From assembly GCF_000710915.1 (NCBI RefSeq), contig NZ_BAUA01000194.1:1-43312 (forward strand): a DNA stretch of 43,312 nucleotides. Direction: 5' to 3'. The DNA is from Nocardia brasiliensis IFM 10847 (GTDB lineage: Bacteria > Actinomycetota > Actinomycetes > Mycobacteriales > Mycobacteriaceae). Position numbers and translations under genes: made by a program. Of the stretch, positions 15,948 through 25,685 are shown in pieces (within the stretch, counting starts at the first letter, position 1; every line of letters begins with the position of its first letter). The notes beneath the pieces were generated by a model. That model was not told the DNA's origin. It saw only the letters and a program-made list of their open reading frames with translations, and did no database searches.

Positions 15948-18149
15948 TTACAGCAACGCTATGTCCACGCCGCCCGGGACGATGTGGTGGGTCTCCGCCA
16001 GGGTCGATTCCGGCATCAACCCGCCGGACAGACCACCGCTCGCGGCGACCGTGAGCGGCGCGTGATCGGTGTAGGTCACGTGATCCACGACCTGCACCGA
16101 GTCCCCTGCAGGATAGTACGGGTGCCCGACGTTGATCGGATCGGAGATACCGTGCGGCTTCGGGTCGACGATCGGCGGCTTATAGGTGGGCACGGGGGCC
16201 TGGGTCGGCGTCGGCGCGTGGTAGGTCGGCGGCAGATCGGCCGTCGGGGCCGGTGCGTTGTGCGTCGGCACGTCCCGGGTCGGGATGTCGTGCGTCGGCA
16301 CCGTCGCGGTCGGTTCCGGCTGGGTGGCCGTCGGTACGTCGCGGGTGGGCGCGGTCGGCTGCGTCGGCGCGGTCGGCTGGGTGGTGATGTCGTCGCCCGC
16401 ACCGCTCGTGGGACCGGTGGGCGCCGTGCCCGGAGTGGTCACGTCGTCGTCCGGGGACGTGGTCGGGACGTGGGTCGACGGCTGGGAGCCGGTCGTGCTC
16501 GGCACCTTCGTGGTGGGGTCGGTCTGGCCGGTGCTCGGCTGGGTGTGCGGCGTCGTCGGAGGCGTCACGCCGGGCACCTTGGTCACGTCGGGGTTCGACG
16601 TCTTCGGCACGGACGGCGTAGTGACGTCGGACGGCACCACCGGGGTCGTCGGCACCGTCTTGGTGATGGTGGTCGGCGAGTTCGGCGTCGTCGGAGTCGA
16701 GACGTCGGTGGGACGCGAATGGTCTACCACCGGAGCCGGTTTCACCACCGGCGTGGGGCGCGCCTGATCGAACAACGCGGGCGTCGCGGCGGCCGGCGCG
16801 GTGAGCACCGACGGACCGGCCGGCGGTGCGCCGATCACGTTCGCGATCGGCGTGCTGGCCGCGTCGGGCTGGATCGTGGTCTGCAACGGAGTGGCGACCA
16901 CCGGCTGCACCGCGCTCGCCACCGGAGCGACGACCACCGGAGCCACGACCGCGGGCGCGACGGCGACCGGCGCGACGGCAGCAGGCGCGACCGTGGCCAC
17001 GACCGGCGCGGGCGCCTGCGCAGCGACGGGCGGGGTAGCGGCCGGGTGCGCGGTGGTCGGGGTAGCGGCCGGTGCCGACTGCGCGGACATGGCCGACTGC
17101 GTCGTAGAGGGACCGCCGAGCGGCGTCGTGAGTCCTCCGACGACGCCGGGGTTTCCGTGATGGTTCGAATCGGTCGGATCGGTGGCCGACCGCGCGCCGC
17201 CGGACTGTGCGGGCAGCGCGCTGCCGAGCCAGTCGGTGAAGTGGTCGAGCTGGTCGCCGACCTGGCCGACACCGACGTCCACCTTCATCTCGGAGTTGAA
17301 GTAGACGCCGTTCGGGCCGATGCCGAAATCGACCTGCCACGAGGTGCCGACGAACACGCCGAGGTTGTCACCGCCGACGCCGTCGAACGGGCCGTCGCCC
17401 GTGGGCGTTCCGGCCGAGGGCGTGCCCGCGATCGGGTGTGCGCCGGGCAGATCGAACGTGCCCGGCGCGACGAAGCCGTTGGCGCCGGGCAGGCCGAAGC
17501 CGTGGCCCGCCTGACCGAGTCCGTGGCCGGGCAGGCCGAAGCCTTGACCGCCGGGCAGATCGAGATCGTGGTTCGGTGCGTTGCCGGGCGTGCCCGGAAG
17601 TTGCAGTCCGCCGGACTGCGCCGTGTCCGTGCCGGGGATGCCGCCGAGACCGGGCACACCGTCGGCGGAGGCCGCGTTGCCGGGCAGGCTCGGCAGGCCG
17701 AAGCCGTGACCGGAATCGGTGCCGGGCATCCCGGGCAGCCCGGCGTCGGTGCCGTTGTAGTCACCGTGCAGCGTCGGCAGCGGGAAGTTCGCGCCGCCCG
17801 CGGTGCCGGGCAGGTCGAAACCGGAATTACCGTGCGAGACCGGCAGATTCGGCGAATGCTGCGGGTTCAGCGGCGCGGGTTCGATGACCGGGTCCGGAAA
17901 CGTGATGACCGGCGAGGGGGCACCGGAGTCCGGGTCGCTGTTGTGCGCCCAGCCGGTGTTCATGCTGTCCAACCGGGAACCGGGCGCGGCGGGCACGCCG
18001 CCGCCGTTCGCCGCGATCAGTGCGCCGCCGGTGACGTAGGCGCCCGCGCGGGCAACGCGCGCGACGCCGGTGGCTACTCGATAGGCGGTGTCACCCGTGC
18101 GCTCGGCTCCCTCGGTGGCGTCGTCATCGAAGGGCAGGTCACGCGTCAT
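15948..18149 (-). CDS. Pro/Thr/Gly-rich low-complexity envelope protein (IniB-like context)
   Basis: A 733-residue protein starting at ATG 18149 with GGAG six bases upstream. After an acidic start (MTRDLPFDDDATEG) comes a 30-residue Ala/Val/Arg stretch. Then follow a Gly-rich region with repeated LPG units (FGLPSLPGN, FDLPGAH and many like them), and a more ordered patch (GTSWQVDFGIGPNGVYFN, DVGVGQVGDQLDHFTDWLG). Next are Val-Ala-Pro repeats (APVAVAPAVVAPVVV), a Thr/Pro/Ser-rich stalk, and a short C-terminal tail ending GGVDIALL. No clear signal peptide or membrane span. The order, low-complexity protein then dynamin-like GTPase, recalls mycobacterial iniB-iniA/iniC, but I cannot confirm an IniB N-terminal domain. 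It is probably structural or surface-associated. Confidence 0.75.
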   Translation of the reverse strand: MTRDLPFDDDATEGAERTGDTAYRVATGVARVARAGAYVTGGALIAANGGGVPAAPGSRLDSMNTGWAHNSDPDSGAPSPVITFPDPVIEPAPLNPQHSPNLPVSHGNSGFDLPGTAGGANFPLPTLHGDYNGTDAGLPGMPGTDSGHGFGLPSLPGNAASADGVPGLGGIPGTDTAQSGGLQLPGTPGNAPNHDLDLPGGQGFGLPGHGLGQAGHGFGLPGANGFVAPGTFDLPGAHPIAGTPSAGTPTGDGPFDGVGGDNLGVFVGTSWQVDFGIGPNGVYFNSEMKVDVGVGQVGDQLDHFTDWLGSALPAQSGGARSATDPTDSNHHGNPGVVGGLTTPLGGPSTTQSAMSAQSAPAATPTTAHPAATPPVAAQAPAPVVATVAPAAVAPVAVAPAVVAPVVVAPVASAVQPVVATPLQTTIQPDAASTPIANVIGAPPAGPSVLTAPAAATPALFDQARPTPVVKPAPVVDHSRPTDVSTPTTPNSPTTITKTVPTTPVVPSDVTTPSVPKTSNPDVTKVPGVTPPTTPHTQPSTGQTDPTTKVPSTTGSQPSTHVPTTSPDDDVTTPGTAPTGPTSGAGDDITTQPTAPTQPTAPTRDVPTATQPEPTATVPTHDIPTRDVPTHNAPAPTADLPPTYHAPTPTQAPVPTYKPPIVDPKPHGISDPINVGHPYYPAGDSVQVVDHVTYTDHAPLTVAASGGLSGGLMPESTLAETHHIVPGGVDIALL

Positions 18150-18530
18150 GAAAGCTCCATCTCGGGTTCCAACAGCCATCCTCACGCGTCCGGCCGGACC
18201 GAGTGAAGATCACCTAACACTATTTCGGGAAAACCCGACTGTCACATTACCCAGGACTGTAGAGAGTCCAGCGGTGGCGAGCAACACAACCTTGCCATCC
18301 CCAAAAGCAGAACGAAAGCCCTATTTCTAGTGGGTCGAGCAAACCGTACGCCGTTTTCAAAACCGGCGCTGACCAGGGCTGATTCTGCCCGTTCGAACTC
18401 GTCGCACCAGCGATTCCGGCAGACCTAAGAGTTCTCTAACAGTTACTCAACGACTCGTGAAGATCCCGTACCTAACGTCGAACTCGTCGAGCCACCCGGT
18501 CGACAGGATCGAGCTGAAGGAGACCCCCTC
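18150..18530. other. Divergent intergenic region
   Basis: These 381 bases separate the leftward low-complexity/GTPase unit from the rightward secreted protein and two-component genes. No coding frame is supported. The left half holds the promoter described at 18217-18245. The right half contains an AT-richer stretch with TACCTAACGT (18470-18479) that could provide a -10 element for the rightward transcript; this second promoter is weak. Confidence 0.45.
18217..18245 (-). promoter_or_regulatory. Promoter with inverted repeat inside the spacer
   Basis: On the minus strand GTGACA (18245-18240) and TAGTGT (18222-18217) are 17 bases apart, a good sigma-70-like promoter for the low-complexity protein and GTPase genes. 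The spacer contains a perfect 5-4-5 inverted repeat, TCGGG-N4-CCCGA (18225-18238). A site in that position could serve a repressor or a DNA-distorting activator. Confidence 0.5.
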
Positions 18531-18947
18531 ATGACCTCACTCATCGGACGCCGCGTCGCCGCCGTGCTGGGCGCAACAGCGCTCACCGCCACCGTGGTCG
18601 CGGGCATGGCGGGTGCCGCCTCGGCGCAACCCGTGCGGCCCGCGGTCCCCGCGCCCGCTCCCGGCGTCCCGAGCGAGCCGGTCGGCCCCGGCCAGGTCGT
18701 GGTGTGCCCGTCGATCGACGACCCGGACGGACAGGTCGTGATCACCACGAACGAGGGCGAGGACGGCCCCTGGGTGACCATCGAACGCCAGGGCCCGGTC
18801 GAAGCGGTGCCCGCCACCCCGATCGATCCGGCGACTCCGCTCGTGCCCGGGACGCCACCCCTGGCCACCGCTCCGCTCGCGCCCGGGACGCCCCCGCTGG
18901 CGACCGCGCCGCTCGAGGAAGGCTGCGTCGCCGCCAGCGTGCGCTGA
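18531..18947 (+). CDS. Small secreted Pro-rich protein of unknown function
   Basis: A 138-residue protein with a Sec signal peptide: basic start (MTSLIGRRVAAVLG), hydrophobic core, and probable cleavage after AGAASA (about residue 33). The mature part is Pro-rich, has one Cys in VVVCPSIDDPDGQ and another in LEEGC near the end, which could pair. It contains a near-perfect 11-12-residue tandem repeat (PGTPPLATAPL). Ribosome binding site GAAGGAGA stands seven bases before the ATG. It lies 23 bases ahead of a response regulator, so it is likely in the same operon and could be a sensor accessory or output, which is inference only. Confidence 0.75.
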   Translation: MTSLIGRRVAAVLGATALTATVVAGMAGAASAQPVRPAVPAPAPGVPSEPVGPGQVVVCPSIDDPDGQVVITTNEGEDGPWVTIERQGPVEAVPATPIDPATPLVPGTPPLATAPLAPGTPPLATAPLEEGCVAASVR

Positions 18948-18970
18948 CCTGCCGGGACTACTGTTGATCC

Positions 18971-19663
18971 ATGACCGGACACCGGATCTTGGTCGTGGAC
19001 GACGAGGTTCGTGTCCTCGCGTCGCTGCGACGCGGGCTGGAACTTTCCGACTTCGAGGTGATCACCGCGAGCGACGGCGCCGAGGCGCTGACCATGTGCC
19101 GCACCCAGACGCCCGACGCCATGGTGTTGGACGTGAACATGCCGACGCTCGACGGTGAAGGCGTGGTCACGGCGTTGCGCGCGATGGGCAACGACATCCC
19201 GATCTGCGTGCTCAGCGCGCGCAGCGCCGTGACCGACCGCATCGCCTGCCTCGAACGCGGCGCCGACGACTACCTCACCAAACCCTTCGACCTCGGCGAA
19301 CTCGTCGCCCGGCTGCGCGCGCTGCTGCGGCGCCGGGTCGGCACCGCCGAACCCGCCGGCGCGCCGGTGCGCGTCGGCCAGGTGCAGATCGACCTGGCCG
19401 GGCATCGCGTGCTGGCCGCGGGCAAACCCGTCGACCTGACCAAACGAGAATTCGAGGTACTCGCGTTGCTCGCCGACCATCCGGGGATCGTGCTCGGCCG
19501 CGAGCAGATCCTTTCCGCGGTATGGGGTTACGACTTCCCCACCGACACCAACGTGGTCGACGTGTTCGTCTCGTATCTGCGGCGCAAACTCGAGGCGCCC
19601 GGCGCGGCACGGGTGGTGCACACGGTGCGCGGTGTCGGATTCGTCCTGCGGGAGCAGCCGTGA
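18971..19663 (+). CDS. OmpR/PhoB-family response regulator (PrrA-like)
   Basis: A 230-residue transcription factor. The receiver domain (residues 1-120) has the acidic pair Asp10-Asp11, phospho-acceptor Asp54 in VLDVNMP, Ser82 and Lys104 (TKPFDLGE). The C-terminal winged helix (about 137-228) reads DLTKREFEVLALLADHPGIV, ending TVRGVGFVLR. The receiver is strikingly like mycobacterial PrrA (VVTALRAM, ICVLSARS). It is followed by its histidine kinase with a four-base overlap (GTGA), so the pair is made together. The secreted protein just upstream and the divergent envelope unit are plausible targets. Confidence 0.94.
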   Translation: MTGHRILVVDDEVRVLASLRRGLELSDFEVITASDGAEALTMCRTQTPDAMVLDVNMPTLDGEGVVTALRAMGNDIPICVLSARSAVTDRIACLERGADDYLTKPFDLGELVARLRALLRRRVGTAEPAGAPVRVGQVQIDLAGHRVLAAGKPVDLTKREFEVLALLADHPGIVLGREQILSAVWGYDFPTDTNVVDVFVSYLRRKLEAPGAARVVHTVRGVGFVLREQP

Positions 19664-20988
19664 AACGGTCACCGTCACTGCGTACCCGGGTGGCGGTGGT
19701 GTCCGGCGTGGTGGCCGCGCTCGTCGCGCTCACCCTCACCGTCACCTTCGCCGCGCTGCTCAACGCGTCCGGCGAGCGGCAGTTGGACGAGACCGTCTCC
19801 TCGATGGCGGTCCGAGTCGCGCCGCCGTTGAAAGGCGTTCCGGCGGAAACACTCCCGGCTCCCGGGCCGCCCGGGCCGGCCGTACCGCCGCCGCCTGCCG
19901 CGCCGGAACGCGCGGGTCCCTCGACGTATGCGACCGAAGCGCCGAACGCGGCCGATATCCCGGACGAGGCCACCACCGTCCGGCGCGACGACCTGCCCTC
20001 CGACGTGGCGATCACCCGCGTCGACGGACTGCCCGGCGTGCTCGTCTCGCTGGACCCGAACCGCGACGTCGTCGCTTCCGCCATTCACCGCAGCCAGTTG
20101 ATCGGCTTCGGCATCGGTGTGGCGGGAGCGCTGATCGCGGCCGTACTCGGTTGGCTCCTGGCCGGTTACGCCGCGCGCCCGCTGCGCGGCCTGGCCGCCG
20201 CCACCCATGGCATCGACACGCTCGAGGAGCTGCCGCCGCTGTCCGGTCGCGGCGCGCGGGAATCCGAGGAACTCTCCGACGCCATCACCCGCATGCTGAC
20301 CAGGCTGGAGGCGGCACACCACGCCACCAATCGCGCGCTGACCAGTGCGCGCGATTTCGCCGCCGTCTGCGCGCACGAGCTGCGCACGCCGCTGACCGCG
20401 CTGCGCACCGATCTTCAGGTGTTGGCCACCAAGGAGATTCCCGCCGAACAGCGCGGCGCGATCCTGTCCGAGGTGCTCTTCGCCGAGCAGCAGATCGAGA
20501 ACACGCTCACCGACCTGGAGCGGCTCGCGGTCGGCGAACTCACCGAACCCGACGTGTTCGAATCCTTCGATCTGTGCGAAACCCTGGACCGCGCAGCCCA
20601 GGACGCGCAACGTCGCTACCCCGACGTCGCCGTCACCCTCACCGAATGCGAACCCGTCACGGTGACCGGCCTGCCCGGCGGCGTCCTGCTCATCGTCACC
20701 AACGCCGTCGCGAACGCCGTGCAGCACGGCCACGCCGACACCATCGCCATCTCCGTGGCCCCCCACGCCGACGAAGTGGACATTCTGATCGACGACAACG
20801 GTTCCGGCATCCCGGAAACCGTCTGCCCCAACGCCTTCGACCGCTTCGTCAAAGGCCCCGGCTCCCCCGGCTCCGGCCTAGGCCTGGCCCTCGTCCTGCA
20901 ACAAGCCGAACTCCACTCCGGCACAGCCGAACTCACCAAGAGCCCACTGGGCGGCACCCGCCTCAGAGTGAGCATCGCGACTCGGTGA
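19660..20988 (+). CDS. Sensor histidine kinase (PrrB-like)
   Basis: A 442-residue membrane kinase starting at GTG 19660, overlapping the regulator stop. Membrane segment 1 is about residues 11-34, and the extracellular Pro-rich sensor region about 35-145 includes GPPGPAVPPPPAAPERAGPS. Segment 2 is about 147-170, followed by a HAMP domain, then the dimerisation helix with phospho-acceptor His239 in AAVCAHELRTPLT. The ATPase domain has the N box TNAVANAVQHG, G1 DDNGSGIP and G2 GSGLGLAL. It should autophosphorylate and pass the phosphate to Asp54 of the partner regulator. The signal is unknown. It converges on the Uma2-like gene with nine bases between stops. Confidence 0.93.
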   Translation: MKRSPSLRTRVAVVSGVVAALVALTLTVTFAALLNASGERQLDETVSSMAVRVAPPLKGVPAETLPAPGPPGPAVPPPPAAPERAGPSTYATEAPNAADIPDEATTVRRDDLPSDVAITRVDGLPGVLVSLDPNRDVVASAIHRSQLIGFGIGVAGALIAAVLGWLLAGYAARPLRGLAAATHGIDTLEELPPLSGRGARESEELSDAITRMLTRLEAAHHATNRALTSARDFAAVCAHELRTPLTALRTDLQVLATKEIPAEQRGAILSEVLFAEQQIENTLTDLERLAVGELTEPDVFESFDLCETLDRAAQDAQRRYPDVAVTLTECEPVTVTGLPGGVLLIVTNAVANAVQHGHADTIAISVAPHADEVDILIDDNGSGIPETVCPNAFDRFVKGPGSPGSGLGLALVLQQAELHSGTAELTKSPLGGTRLRVSIATR

Positions 20989-20997
20989 GGGCGCGCC

Positions 20998-21582
20998 TCA
21001 GTCGGCGAAGTCCTTGAGTTTCTCGGTGTCGATCGTGAAGCTCACCGGAGAGGGAAGCTCTACTTCATGCCCGAAGGCATAGCTCTGCACAACCTCGTAT
21101 CCGTCGTCCTCCGGTTGACTGTGCACGATCACCTTGCCTGCTTCTCGGTCGATGAGCAGATAGATCGGGATCCCGGTCTGAGCGTACGCGAGCGGCTTAT
21201 CCACTCGATCGCGCTGAGTGGTATCCGAATCGCGAGAGGTGACCTCGACGGCCATCACGACAGGATCAGCAGAGGCCCACTCACCAGCGCCGACAAAGGC
21301 ATCGAGCGGCGCGAGAATGCCGTCCGGGCGAGCCCGTCCCTTACGGTAGGGCCCGACAACCAGACCTTGCCCGATGACATGCAGAAACAACCCCGGGTTC
21401 AATGGCAAAAGCAACAGCAACAGCCAGTTGAGAATCCGGCCGTGATCACCGTCTGGCATGCCTTTGACCCCCAGTCGTCCGTTGATCAGCTCGAGCCGAA
21501 CCCCCTCGGTCTGTCGTGCGACCGAGCGCTCGATCACTTCGAAATCCTCGGTGAGGATCGCGTCCTCGTGCACCGCAGTCAT
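20998..21582 (-). CDS. Uma2 family (DUF820) PD-(D/E)xK nuclease-fold protein
   Basis: A 194-residue protein of the Uma2 family. The restriction-endonuclease-like core is visible as RPDGILAPLD (metal-binding Asp), VVMAVEVTSRDSD (Glu), and the following DKPLAYAQTGIPIYLLID. The usual Lys of ExK is replaced by Thr (E-V-T), as in many Uma2 members. Start is ATG 21582: AAGGAGG lies six bases upstream, whereas the in-frame ATG at 21588 touches it. Function of the family is unsettled; members are often present in many copies and mobile. No partner gene is apparent. Confidence 0.85.
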   Translation of the reverse strand: MTAVHEDAILTEDFEVIERSVARQTEGVRLELINGRLGVKGMPDGDHGRILNWLLLLLLPLNPGLFLHVIGQGLVVGPYRKGRARPDGILAPLDAFVGAGEWASADPVVMAVEVTSRDSDTTQRDRVDKPLAYAQTGIPIYLLIDREAGKVIVHSQPEDDGYEVVQSYAFGHEVELPSPVSFTIDTEKLKDFAD

Positions 21583-21711
21583 CGCCATCCTCCTTGGTTC
21601 AGCACCGCTCGCGGACGAATTCTGCCTCATACATCACCACCTACAAGGCATTATCCTGCTGTTTTCCGAGGCTTGTCGAGCAAGGTTCCAAACCAGCCGA
21701 GCCGCACCTTC

Positions 21712-23574
<1,863 letters not shown>

Positions 23575-23609
23575 AAGGGGGATTCGGCGTTGTCCATGAT
23601 CCCATGCGG

Positions 23610-24803
23610 CTATGCAGCCATCGCTCCCAGGTCCGACGCCATCCCATTCTCATCCCATCGCTGCGCAGTAATGTCCTGGAGCGCTTCGTCCATGTCATCT
23701 CGCAGCGCATCATCCTGGCCGGGCCACAGGTGCACATAAACCTTACAGGTCATATTCGGCGAGGAGTGTCCTAGAAGTTCGCTGACCGTCTTCACGTCGC
23801 GCCCCCTGAAGATGAGGCGCGAACCGAAATAATGCCGAAGGTCATGCCACGACCACTCGGTTACGAGGCCCGCTTTGTCGCAGGCGCGACGGAAGTTGCC
23901 TCCGAGCAAGGTTGCGTACCCGCGCCCTCCGCGCGATGCCGCGAAGATCAGATCGCCGGGTCCGCGGTTGTAGGAGTCGTTGGCCAGGTATGCGGGCAGC
24001 TCGTCGACGGCCGACTTGGACAGCAGGACCATGTGGCGCGAAGACTTTGGTCTTGGGGGTGACCGGCTCCTTCTTCGCGCTGTGCGCTGTCTGCTGGACG
24101 ACATTGAGCTCCCGACGCACGAAGTTCACGTCCCAGACCCGAAGGCCCGCAACTTCGCTGCCCTGCAGGCCCGTCAGGGCGCTCAACAGCATCATGAGGG
24201 AGACAGTCTCGGAAGCATGCGCCGGATCCGACTGATGAGGTGCGGGGTGAGCAGTTCGGTGGCCGTGGGGCCTTCAGACCCTCTTCGTAGTTCGTCTCCG
24301 TCGAGCTTGAACTTGCTGGCAGCGTTCTCGAGGATCAAGCCGTCATAAACGGCGATCTGCAACAGAGTCGTCAGGTGCTGGAGATACAACGAGGTCGTCG
24401 AGAGCTGGATCGGTTTTCTCTCACACCAGGGACGCCTGGTGAGTAACAGGTCTGTCCAGCCACGGATATCGCCAAACTGCTGCCGAGCCTTGAATGTTCC
24501 TTCCGCGCGAGCGCGATCCCGCCATTTCTCGGCATACTCTTTGTATGTTCCGCTTTCCGAGGTCAGGGTCGATGTATTCACCATCTCGGAGCTACCTTCG
24601 ATTTTACTCTTGAAATACTCGGCCGTATCAGGGGCATCATGGCGACCGCGCTTGTCGAAGGTTTTCAATTGGGACACCGTTGCGATCCTCCAACGAACGA
24701 TGCACCTCTTGACCTTCTTTTGAGACCACTCTGGCCTTATAAGGATTTCACGAACTTGGATGCTTGCAACTCCTACCCGCTCCGGCTTGCCGTAGCCATT
24801 CAT
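23610..24803 (-). pseudogene. Frameshifted tyrosine recombinase/phage integrase
   Basis: Three reading frames together spell one integrase. The N-terminal core-binding region (24803-about 24210) includes TYKEYAEKWRDRARAEGTFK. A catalytic start, LLSALTGLQGSEVAGLRVWD, follows in a second frame, and a C-terminal part in a third has WHDLRHYFGS (HxxR) and LLGHSSPNMTCKVYVHL (His and the nucleophilic Tyr). One base appears lost near 24210 and one gained near 24040. The first catalytic Arg of TGLR is Gln (CAG, one transition from CGG). It can no longer make a working enzyme. It marks a former integrative element next to lepA; GC content and codon use are less extreme than in the flanking genes. Confidence 0.85.
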
Positions 24804-25051
24804 TGCCGCCCGGATTCGAGCAGCCCCAGTGAGCTATTGCTGACAAACCGAACGGTCGTCTATACGAGTTATTAACTCACAGATCGCTATATCTGGATTT
24901 CACACAAAAGGAGAAAACGATTGCCGCAGTAGTTGCCCTGGTAATCGGTATCTCTCCACTGGACTGAGGTAGCATCCAGTATGTGTAGGCTGCCGGGAGA
25001 TAGCTCTCCCGGCAGCCTGCACCTCAAAGCGATGGGCTACAGGGGTAAATT
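24804..25051. other. Intergenic part of the island with a mini transcription unit
   Basis: Between the integrase remnant and the small membrane protein, this AT-richer stretch has a TATATC -10-like box (24888-24893) and a strong ribosome binding site AAAAGGAG (24907-24914). A 15-codon hydrophobic frame follows that would have to begin with ATT (24920-24967), and then a very strong hairpin (24983-25022). No standard gene is seen. Confidence 0.45.
24983..25022 (+). terminator. Very strong hairpin, probable terminator
   Basis: A perfect 14-bp inverted repeat (24987-25000 and 25005-25018) closed by a TAGC loop and extended by four more pairs including one T-G wobble, so an 18-bp stem. No long T run follows. 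It lies 15 bases after the stop of the ATT-initiated mini-frame and 29 bases before the next gene. Confidence 0.6.
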
Positions 25052-25405
25052 ATGCGTCCGCTTTTTATGGCTCTGATTTATGGACTAATTATGTTCGGGT
25101 CGATTTATGTTGCCTCGAAAGGGTTTCGCGGAACTGCGACAAGCGAATCCGAAGGCTACGGAGGATACATCCCAGACCATCTGAAGACCGATCCGATCCG
25201 CAGGAAGCAGCTGAACAGAACATTCCTTTACTGGGGCGGCGGCGGCGCCCTGTTATGTCTGCCGCCATTAGGTTATCTTGCGTACATCTTGGCTGACCCA
25301 TTCAGGGAGCTAAGCACCGCCGCTGTGGTTCTACTGGCGGTGTACGGAGTCCTCATTACCACCGTACCCCTCTATCCGATTGAGAAATTCAGGTCTCGAA
25401 CCTGA
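25052..25405 (+). CDS. Small membrane protein of unknown function (island gene)
   Basis: A 117-residue protein with three likely membrane spans: LFMALIYGLIMFGSIYVA near the start, WGGGGALLCLPPLGYLAYIL in the middle, and STAAVVLLAVYGVLITTVPL near the end. The loop between spans 1 and 2 is polar (about 35 residues). AGGGG lies about eight bases before the ATG. Base composition is more AT-rich than the surrounding chromosome, fitting acquisition with the integrase remnant. I do not recognise a family. Its stop codon lies inside an inverted repeat that may be the end of the neighbouring insertion-sequence remnant, so the natural C-terminus may have been cut off. Confidence 0.6.
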   Translation: MRPLFMALIYGLIMFGSIYVASKGFRGTATSESEGYGGYIPDHLKTDPIRRKQLNRTFLYWGGGGALLCLPPLGYLAYILADPFRELSTAAVVLLAVYGVLITTVPLYPIEKFRSRT

Positions 25406-25415
25406 GACCGTTGTC

Positions 25416-25685
25416 TCATGTCGCCGGTTTAGCTTTCATCAGTTTCTTGAAGCGGGTGAGCGTGGCGGCCGGGATGTTGAGCTGGTGGTAGCCGGTCAGC
25501 CACGAGCTCGTGCGTTCGATCACCCACCGGTTGCGGCCGAGGCGTTCACTGGATTCGATGCCCTTGCGGGCGATCCGGACGATGATGCCCCGGTCGCGCA
25601 CCCGTCGACGCAGCTTTGCATCATATGCCTTGTCGGCGTGCAGTTTCGCGGGCTTGCGTCGTCGCGGCCCGCGCCGCGATCGCAC
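25416..25685 (-). mobile_element. Remnant of an IS5-family transposase
   Basis: The last 89 residues of an IS5-type DDE transposase: RRGPRRRKPAKLHADKAYD (strand-Asp region), RRRVRDRGIIVRIARKGIES, and RLGRNRWVIERTSSWLTGYH with the catalytic Glu in the usual xxxRWVxERT motif. After GYHQLNI the frame passes straight to ATLTRFKKLMKA, so roughly 10-20 residues normally found there seem deleted. The 5' two-thirds of the gene, with the first two catalytic Asp residues, is absent. The piece is not functional. A 6-bp inverted repeat with CGTT loop (25403-25418) at its right-hand gene end may be what remains of the element's terminal repeat. Confidence 0.8.

Noticed and set aside
16190..17800. Repeated short units in the low-complexity gene as a possible CRISPR array or tandem repeat locus
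   Set aside because: Units are irregular in length, keep the reading frame and encode LPG, VAP and TxP motifs; they are protein-level repeats.
15405..18206. A 933-codon open frame on the plus strand, opposite the low-complexity envelope gene
   Set aside because: Its composition (runs of Arg, Gly, His) is what the complement of a GC-rich Pro/Thr/Ala gene gives; no start signal, no recognisable domain. The minus-strand gene has a ribosome binding site and promoter.
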